From Myxococcales bacterium (GTDB taxonomy: Bacteria > Myxococcota_A > Polyangia > Polyangiales > Ga0077539), in contig JAAFIF010000090.1 of assembly GCA_013298625.1 (NCBI GenBank), positions 1-39,454 of the forward strand: a stretch of 39,454 nt of DNA. Reading direction: 5' to 3'. Below are positions 34,122 to 39,454 of this stretch, piece after piece. Each line of letters starts with the position of its first letter. The stretch's first letter is position 1. The notes under the pieces were generated by a model, which ran no database searches, was not told where the DNA came from, and saw only the letters and a list, made by a program, of their open reading frames with translations. A program made the translations under genes and the position numbers.

Positions 34122-35327
34122 TTACGCCCTGCCCATCGCGCGGTCGATCGCGGCGAGGACCGCGGGGACCTCGTCGACGCTGTTCGGCCAGTGCGGCGAG
34201 AACCGAAGGTGCCCGTCGGGCATGGCGCACGCGACGCGCTCGCGGACGATCGCGCGGTGCAGCGGCTCGATGGCGACCCCTTCGGGCGCGAGGACGCAGA
34301 GCGAGCCCGAGCGCCCCTCACTGAACGCGCTGCGAACGCTGCGAAATCCCCGGTCGATCAGCGCGGGCTCGAGCGCGTCGAGGTAGCGCTGGACATGCTC
34401 GAAGATCGTCGGCACCGAGAGCTGCTCGATGAGGGCGAGCGAGGCGTCGAGCGCGGCGAAGGACGGCGTCGGGACGTTGCCTCCCTCGATGAAATTGGTC
34501 TGCGCGCGGACGGGGCGGTCGTAGCGGAGGTGCCCTGCGCCCTCGAGCAGAAAGCGCACGGGCTCTTCGTGCGAGAGCCACCCGGCGACGCGCGGGACGA
34601 GCTGGGCGATGCGCGAGGGGTGGACGTAGAGAAAGCCCGCTCCCTCTGTGCCCATGAGCCATTTGTGCGAGCCGCACGCGAGGTAGTCCACGGGCCCTTC
34701 GCGCACATCGACGGGAACGGCGCCGCACGCTTGCACGGCGTCGACGAAGCACTGCGCGCCCGCCTGGTGCGCGCGCTTGGCGATGGCCGCGATGGGCATG
34801 CGGAGGCCCGTTTGAAACTGCACGGCGCTGACGGCGACGAGCCGCGCGCGACCGTCGGCGAGCGCGACGTCGAGCGCGGCGAGGCCCTCTTCGTGGCTGC
34901 GATGAAAGCCCTCGAGGCTGACGAAGCGCAGCTCGAGCCCAAACGTCTCAGCCGCGCGCTGCCACGGCGTGACGTTGGCGGGAAACTCGCCTTCGAAGAG
35001 CACCACAGCATCCCCGGATTTCCAGGGAAAACACAGGGCGATGTCCATCACGCCGCTGGTCGTGTTGGTGGTGAACCCGACGTCGTTGGCCGACGCCGCG
35101 CCGATCATCGCGGCGAGCCGCTCGCGCAGCCTGGCGCGGCGCTCGTTGTGCGTCGGCCACGCGGCGAACCCGCGCGCGGCGTAGTCTTCGAGGGTCTCTG
35201 CGACCGCCGCGACCACCGCGCGCGAGGGCGGAGAAATCCCCGCGTGATTGAGGTACGCGTCGAACGCGAGCGACGAGAACAGCGCGCGGTCTCCGAGGGC
35301 GGCGCGCGGGGGCGAGGGGCTCAGCAC
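34122..35327 (-). CDS. Class V aminotransferase-fold PLP enzyme
   Basis: A 401-residue PLP enzyme. Visible are TTNTTSGVMDIA (cofactor phosphate contact), VSAVQFQTGLRMPI, CFVDAVQACG with the D196 that pairs with the pyridine nitrogen, and the Schiff-base K222 in CGSHKWLMGTEG, then TNFIEGGNVPTPS. The family covers cysteine desulfurases, kynureninases and isopenicillin-N epimerase-like proteins. The desulfurase active-site cysteine loop is not evident. Substrate unknown. Start GTG at 35327, with an upstream ATG not available. It is 16 bases after the 35344 gene stop and 14 before the ATPase gene: one transcription unit. Confidence 0.85.
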   Translation of the reverse strand: MLSPSPPRAALGDRALFSSLAFDAYLNHAGISPPSRAVVAAVAETLEDYAARGFAAWPTHNERRARLRERLAAMIGAASANDVGFTTNTTSGVMDIALCFPWKSGDAVVLFEGEFPANVTPWQRAAETFGLELRFVSLEGFHRSHEEGLAALDVALADGRARLVAVSAVQFQTGLRMPIAAIAKRAHQAGAQCFVDAVQACGAVPVDVREGPVDYLACGSHKWLMGTEGAGFLYVHPSRIAQLVPRVAGWLSHEEPVRFLLEGAGHLRYDRPVRAQTNFIEGGNVPTPSFAALDASLALIEQLSVPTIFEHVQRYLDALEPALIDRGFRSVRSAFSEGRSGSLCVLAPEGVAIEPLHRAIVRERVACAMPDGHLRFSPHWPNSVDEVPAVLAAIDRAMGRA

Positions 35328-35343
35328 GGCGCGAGACGGTAGC

Positions 35344-36225
35344 TCACACCGGGCGCAGTCGTCGCAGCGGAGTGACCTTCGCGCCGCGCGTGACCGGGTC
35401 GCGCGGAGGCAGCCCGAGCACGAGCCGCTCGATGTGGGGAAGCATCTTGAGCAGCGCGGCCTCGACGTGCAGGGCCGACGGCGGGCCGTCGAACAAGAGC
35501 ACCAGGCGGTAGATGTTGGCGAAGGGGCGCACGAGCATCCACAGGTCTTCGGGCGGCGGAGCGCCGTGCTCCATCGCGCGAGTGGCGGCGATGGCGCGCG
35601 CTGCTCGGAGGCGAATGGACTCGCTGGCGCGCGGGCCCATCGCGCGGGCCCAGGCGATGGAGCGCGCGTGGGTGTGCTCGACGAGCCCGTCGACGCCGCG
35701 GGCCTTGAGCCGCTCGCGGACAGCGTTGTCGTCGAGCGCGACGAGGTCGCTCAGCGACTCGTTGATCGCGGCGAGGCCTGCGGCGGTGCGAGACAACACG
35801 ACGGCGTCGTCGACGGTGAGCCCGTCGCGAGGCACCTCGGAGCTTCCCCACACTTCGGGCGAGGCGTGATCGACGACGATGGCCTCTTCGGCGCGCGAGC
35901 GGCGCGCGAGCAGGCCGAGCGCTTCGTCGAGGGCGTTGCCCGCGGCGGTGGTGGACACGAGCTTGAGCGAAGGGACGACAGAGTCGCGGCTGACCGTGGG
36001 CGAAAACGACTCGATCAGCGCGTCGAGCTTCTCTTTGGCGCGCGCGCGCAAATCCGGCGCGGGGGCTTCGTCCCACGTGACGACCAGTCGTTGGCCGTCG
36101 GCGAGGGCGACGATGATGTGCGACGGGTCTTCGGTGTCCGGCTCGCGTCCGCCGATTTCGACGCGAGCGTCGTCGGCGTTGAGTTCGCGTCGGACGAGAT
36201 CGATGAATCGAAGGAGGTTCTGCAT
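35344..36225 (-). CDS. Unknown soluble protein
   Basis: A 293-residue soluble protein starting MQNLLRFIDLVRRELNADDA. The first 60 residues are an alpha/beta fold ending in DGQRLVVTWDEAP. A central region (GNALDEALGLLARRSRAEEAIVVDH) hints at a roadblock/LC7-like helix and strand, and a later stretch (NIYRLVLLFDGPPSALHVEA, ALLKMLPHIERLVLGLPPRDP) is characteristic but not known to me. No signal or membrane segment. It is first in the unit with the aminotransferase and MlaF-like ATPase. I do not recognise the family. Confidence 0.65.
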   Translation of the reverse strand: MQNLLRFIDLVRRELNADDARVEIGGREPDTEDPSHIIVALADGQRLVVTWDEAPAPDLRARAKEKLDALIESFSPTVSRDSVVPSLKLVSTTAAGNALDEALGLLARRSRAEEAIVVDHASPEVWGSSEVPRDGLTVDDAVVLSRTAAGLAAINESLSDLVALDDNAVRERLKARGVDGLVEHTHARSIAWARAMGPRASESIRLRAARAIAATRAMEHGAPPPEDLWMLVRPFANIYRLVLLFDGPPSALHVEAALLKMLPHIERLVLGLPPRDPVTRGAKVTPLRRLRPV

Positions 36226-36259
36226 CGCGCGTATGGTGCTCAGTGCGAGTGAGAGTTCC

Positions 36260-37180
36260 TCACTGAGGAGCGCCCCAGCGCAGGACGCAGAAGTGATACT
36301 CGCACTCCATGCGGGGAGGCGAGTCCGCGGCGGCCGCGAGCCGCGAGCCGGGCGAAGCAGCGATCGCCTCGCGGCTCTTGGACCGCGCGACCGCGTTGAA
36401 ACGGCCGCTCGCGTCGAGCAGCACCGCGCACTCGCTGCGCTGCGCGCACGCGCGCCACTCGGGGTGGGGAAGCGCAGCGCCGACGCACTGGTGCTCGACG
36501 CAGCGCACTTCAGCGGGCGTCGCGGCGCTGTTGTCGCAGCGACGGCGCGCGGCGGCTTCGGTGTAGCTCTGGTGCACCGCGGCGGCGTGCGCGCGGTGCA
36601 CGGGCGCGGGGGCGAGGCACGTCCCGCGGACGAAGAGGCAGTCGTCGTCGCGCTCGCAGATGCGCGAGGGGTCGAGCAGCGCGCCGCCTGGGCGACGCAC
36701 GACGCGATAGCGCGCGGAGCCTTCGACCGTGGGCGCGTCGCTGTTGATGTGCAGCGCGTTGATCGCGGTGCGAACGCAGTCGCGCACGCCCGTGTCCGCG
36801 GGCTCGACGGTGACCTGCGGGCGCTGGGGCGCGCCGCGCTCGAAGGTGATCGTGGCGGCGATGGTGGCGCCGTCGTCCAGCGATCCGATGCACGCGCGCG
36901 ACCACACGATGAGCTCGCGCAGGGAGCGAGTGACCTCGAGCTCGGTCGCTCCTGGGGGCGTGGTGATGGGGCCGACGATCTCGAGGTCGGGCTGCGCGCG
37001 CTGCGGGGTCGGCTGCGCGACGGCGGGCGCGCTCGCGTCTCGATCGCTTGCGGCGTCGCTGGCGTGGTGTTCGCGGCGCACGGTGATCAGCGCGGACTCT
37101 GCGGGCGCGTTGCGGCAACCTTCGAGCGTCGCGAGCGCGAGCAGCGCGAGCAGCCTGTGGCGGTCAGAAGCCGTCGACAT
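36260..37180 (-). CDS. Cys-rich lipoprotein
   Basis: A 306-residue lipoprotein: STASDRHRLLALLALATLEGC, lipobox L-E-G-C with the cysteine at residue 22. A low-complexity linker precedes a region (ITFERGAPQRPQVTVEPAD, TGVRDCVRTAINALHI) resembling the AgmX/PglI C-terminal or TonB-like pattern with one conserved Cys, then a Cys-rich tail (ICERDDDCLF, RCDNSA, RCVEHQCVG, CAQRSECA, CEYHFC) that looks disulfide-bonded. Role unknown. Its start overlaps the end of the CBS gene by 17 bases, so it is translated from the same message. Confidence 0.72.
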   Translation of the reverse strand: MSTASDRHRLLALLALATLEGCRNAPAESALITVRREHHASDAASDRDASAPAVAQPTPQRAQPDLEIVGPITTPPGATELEVTRSLRELIVWSRACIGSLDDGATIAATITFERGAPQRPQVTVEPADTGVRDCVRTAINALHINSDAPTVEGSARYRVVRRPGGALLDPSRICERDDDCLFVRGTCLAPAPVHRAHAAAVHQSYTEAAARRRCDNSAATPAEVRCVEHQCVGAALPHPEWRACAQRSECAVLLDASGRFNAVARSKSREAIAASPGSRLAAAADSPPRMECEYHFCVLRWGAPQ

Positions 37181-37667
37181 CGCGCGGGGGCTGCGGGGGA
37201 GCGAGCATGCGCAGGACGTCCATGGACGTCACGACGCCCTGCAATTTGCCGTCGTCGACGACCATCAGGCGATGGACGCCGTGGTGGACCATGCGCTCGA
37301 TCGCGGCGCGCAGCGTGGTGTCGCCGGTGATCGCGATGGGCTCGCGAGACATGATGTCGTCGACGACGCCCGCGGAGGTCGGGACGTCGAGGACGTTGTC
37401 CTCGAGCGTGGGCTCGCCGTGCAGGACGAGGAGGTATCGCGAGTTGCCGAGCGCTGAAGAACGTTGCTCTGCGCGCACGAGCAGGTCGGTCTGCGAGAGC
37501 ACGCCGACGCAGCGACAGCCCTCGTCGACGACGGGGGCGCCGGTGATGCGCTGCTCGTGAAAGAGCTTCGTCGCGGCGGCGAGGCTCGTCTGCGGCGTGA
37601 GCGCGGTGACGGCGTTGATCATAAACGAGCGCACGGGCTGTTCGAGCGCGAGATTGGCGTCCTGCAT
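37164..37667 (-). CDS. CBS pair protein
   Basis: A 167-residue protein of two CBS motifs: VRSFMINAVTALTPQTSLAA and HEQRITGAPVVDEGCRCVGVL, then VDDIMSREPIAITGDTTLRA and VHRLMVVDDGKLQGVVTSMD. Only a Bateman module, like the gene at 31250-31693. It likely binds an adenosine nucleotide and controls a partner. Start ATG at 37667. It leads the unit with the Cys-rich lipoprotein and is divergent from fdhD (107 bases between them). Confidence 0.84.
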   Translation of the reverse strand: MQDANLALEQPVRSFMINAVTALTPQTSLAAATKLFHEQRITGAPVVDEGCRCVGVLSQTDLLVRAEQRSSALGNSRYLLVLHGEPTLEDNVLDVPTSAGVVDDIMSREPIAITGDTTLRAAIERMVHHGVHRLMVVDDGKLQGVVTSMDVLRMLAPPQPPRDVDGF

Positions 37668-37774
37668 GCGCCGGGCATCATCGCGCGGGAGCGATCGCTG
37701 ATGCAACGAATCCGGTGAGGGGGTGGAGAGTCTTTCGGCGCAGCGGCGCGCGGGGGAGTATCCTGGCCGCAGCG

Positions 37775-38605
37775 ATGGCGGAGGCTCCGATCGAGCGCGT
37801 TCGCGCGGTGGTACACGACGCGGCGCGCGAGCCGCGCGAGAGCGAAGAGTGGGTGAGCGTCGAGGAGCCGCTCGAGATCCGCGTCGAGAGCCCGTCGCTG
37901 CTCGAGGCCGCGAGGGTGGCGGTGACGATGCGCACACCTGGGCACGAGCGAGAGCTCGCGGTGGGGTTCTTGTTCACCGAAGGGCTGCTCAGCGGGCGCG
38001 AGGCGCTGGCGAGCCCGTCGGTGCGCGAGGCGCTGGCGATCGCGGGGCGCAGCAACGTGATCACCGTGCGATTGAAGGGGGCTTTCGACCCCGCGGCGCT
38101 TCAACGCAACTTCTACGCGACCTCATCCTGCGGCGTGTGCGGAAAGGCCTCGATCGACCAGATCGAGCGCGACGTGCGCGCGATCACCAGCGAGCTCGTG
38201 GTCGATCGCGCGCTGATCGAGGCGCTGCCCGAGAAGCTGCGCGCGGCGCAGTCGCAGTTCGCGCACACCGGAGGGCTGCACGCGGCGGGGGTGTTCTCGG
38301 CTCGCGACGGCGGGCTTCGGTGCGTGCGAGAGGACGTCGGGCGGCACAACGCGATGGACAAGGCGCTGGGGCGGATGGTGCTGCAGGGCGCTGTTCCGCT
38401 CGATGATTGCGTGGTGATGGTGTCGGGGCGGCTGAGCTTCGAGCTCGTGCAGAAGGTCGCGATGGCGGGCGCACCCGTGCTGTGCGCGGTCTCGGCGCCC
38501 TCGAGCCTCGCCATCGACGCAGCGCGACGCTTCGGCGTCACGCTCGTCGGCTTCGTCCGCGACCGCCGGTGCACGGTGTACGCGCACGCGTCTCGCGTGC
38601 GCTGA
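37775..38605 (+). CDS. fdhD: FdhD, formate dehydrogenase sulfurtransferase
   Basis: A 276-residue FdhD. The hallmark is SSCGVCGKAS with C119-x2-C122, preceded by TPGHERELAVGFLFTEGLL (family wording) and followed by TGGLHAAGVFS, REDVGRHNAMDKALG and VSGRLSFELVQKVAMAG. FdhD passes sulfur from a desulfurase to the molybdenum or tungsten cofactor of formate dehydrogenase. No formate dehydrogenase gene is in the window. ATG at 37775 gives the family start; the longer frame to 37715 does not. Confidence 0.95.
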   Translation: MAEAPIERVRAVVHDAAREPRESEEWVSVEEPLEIRVESPSLLEAARVAVTMRTPGHERELAVGFLFTEGLLSGREALASPSVREALAIAGRSNVITVRLKGAFDPAALQRNFYATSSCGVCGKASIDQIERDVRAITSELVVDRALIEALPEKLRAAQSQFAHTGGLHAAGVFSARDGGLRCVREDVGRHNAMDKALGRMVLQGAVPLDDCVVMVSGRLSFELVQKVAMAGAPVLCAVSAPSSLAIDAARRFGVTLVGFVRDRRCTVYAHASRVR

Positions 38606-38712
38606 GCGCAACAAATCGCAGCGCAGCGCAATCGGTTCGCCTGCAAAGTTCTGTGTGTTTCTGACCTGTCACTTGCTATTGGCTTGGGAGCCTTTGTCGA
38701 GCGAGGTTCACC

Positions 38713-39454
38713 ATGACGCTGTCACGCGGGTCGGTCTGTCTCACTACGGTCGCTGTCCTTGCCGTTGCCCCTGAGGCGCTCTCGCAGAGCGCTCCGCTCG
38801 ACGCGCCTCCGCAAGCCGGCGTGTTGCCCACAACGGACGCGACGCGGCCGCAAGAGTCGCAGCGTGCAAACGCCCCAGCAGAGAGCGCCGCCAGCGGCTC
38901 GTCGCTCGAGCTCACCGGCGCCTTCGGCCGCGGGTACACCCTGCGCACGCGAGACGAGCGCTTCTCGCTCACGCTGCGCGCGCGCATTCAAGTGCGCGGG
39001 ACGCTCGACCTCTCGATGGCGCAGCTCGCGATGAACCCCGTCGGCGCCGACCCCCTGCGCGCGGAGTTCAACCTCCGCCGCGCGCGCATCGTGCTCTCGG
39101 GCAACGCGTACACGCGGGCGCTGCAGTACTACATCCAGCTCGGGGTCTCGCCGCAGGACATGGAGAGCGACCTGCTCATCCCCTTGCGCGACGCGTACCT
39201 CACGTACACCCCGCACGCGTACTTCGCGATCCGCGCCGGACAGATGAAGGTCCCGTTCAGCCGACAGCGCGTGGTCTCGTCGGGCTCGCTGCAGTTCGTC
39301 GACCGCGCAGGAACCAACGTCGAGCTCGGCCTCGACCGCGACATCGGCGTGCAATTTCGCTCCGACGATCTGCTGGGCCACCGCCTCGGCTACGCGGTCG
39401 GCGTCTTCGGCGGCGGAGGGCGCAACAGGCCCTCGCTCGACGCGGGACTGCTCT
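38713..39454 (+). CDS. OprO/OprP-like porin, N-terminal part (runs off right edge)
   Basis: About 247 codons to the window edge from an ATG at 38713. A signal peptide (SVCLTTVAVLAVAPEALSQ) is followed by a Ser/Ala/Pro-rich linker and beta strands with the porin O/P pattern: RFSLTLRARIQVRGTL, AEFNLRRARIVLSGNAY, LQYYIQLGVSP, LRDAYLTYTPHAYFAIRAGQ and KVPFSRQRVVSSGSLQFVDR. The G-Q-x-K-x-P-F-S and R-R-A-R motifs mark phosphate-selective porins. A 16-strand outer-membrane barrel is expected; substrate could be phosphate, polyphosphate or other anions. It lies 107 bases after fdhD on the same strand with no clear terminator. The remainder is outside. Confidence 0.85.
   Translation, partial: MTLSRGSVCLTTVAVLAVAPEALSQSAPLDAPPQAGVLPTTDATRPQESQRANAPAESAASGSSLELTGAFGRGYTLRTRDERFSLTLRARIQVRGTLDLSMAQLAMNPVGADPLRAEFNLRRARIVLSGNAYTRALQYYIQLGVSPQDMESDLLIPLRDAYLTYTPHAYFAIRAGQMKVPFSRQRVVSSGSLQFVDRAGTNVELGLDRDIGVQFRSDDLLGHRLGYAVGVFGGGGRNRPSLDAGLL

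Overview
The window is high-GC chromosomal DNA that looks like a predatory or soil Myxococcota (Deltaproteobacteria sensu lato), possibly of the Polyangiales. That placement is an inference. It rests on the uniform GC-rich codon use, a Ser/Thr protein kinase with an extracytoplasmic domain, many lipoproteins and secreted proteins, and one protein ending in a MYXO-CTERM sorting signal. I see no tRNA, rRNA, CRISPR array, insertion sequence, integrase or phage gene, and no base composition that stands out as transferred. Genes are packed tightly on both strands; no gene-free stretch exceeds 300 bases.

Layout. 1-5.3 kb: the start of an FHA-domain gene leaving the window on the left, two small lipoproteins separated by a clear intrinsic terminator, then a membrane Ser/Thr kinase with a repeat-containing exported protein just downstream, and a divergent exported protein. 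5.4-12.5 kb: a basic protein of unknown role, a Kelch-like lipoprotein, PabB (folate pathway), a radical SAM enzyme coupled to a tiny membrane protein, a tail-anchored protein and a large protein with a Cys/His N-terminus. 12.5-17 kb: an F-type ATP synthase operon (b', b, delta, alpha, gamma) that stops before beta and epsilon. 17-22.5 kb: a START-like lipoprotein, a GNAT-like protein, a membrane thioredoxin-fold protein, an unknown gene pair ending in a double zinc ribbon, and a persulfide dioxygenase-like metallo-beta-lactamase protein. 22.5-28 kb: three large exported proteins. 28-31.7 kb: DUF4291 protein, rhodanese, an ECF sigma factor with a fused Cys/His C-terminal domain, thioredoxin, and two CBS-domain proteins. 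31.8-39.4 kb: serine dehydratase, a lone MlaF-like ATPase with a class V aminotransferase, an unknown protein, a lipoprotein coupled to a third CBS protein, FdhD, and the start of an OprO/OprP-like porin.

Most interesting is the block at 28.76-30.40 kb. An ECF sigma factor carries, in the same polypeptide, a C-terminal segment with the Cys-x25-His-x3-Cys-x2-Cys ligand spacing of zinc-containing anti-sigma factors. It is followed by a thioredoxin gene and flanked divergently by a single-domain rhodanese. This resembles a one-protein version of a thiol- or metal-responsive sigma/anti-sigma switch. Other sulfur-handling genes (persulfide dioxygenase-like, ScsD/TlpA-like, FdhD) and three small CBS-domain genes lie within 20 kb, but a shared pathway is only a guess. 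The ATP synthase operon is also unusual in its missing subunits and in a b subunit with a cleavable-looking signal peptide followed by a histidine-rich repeat.
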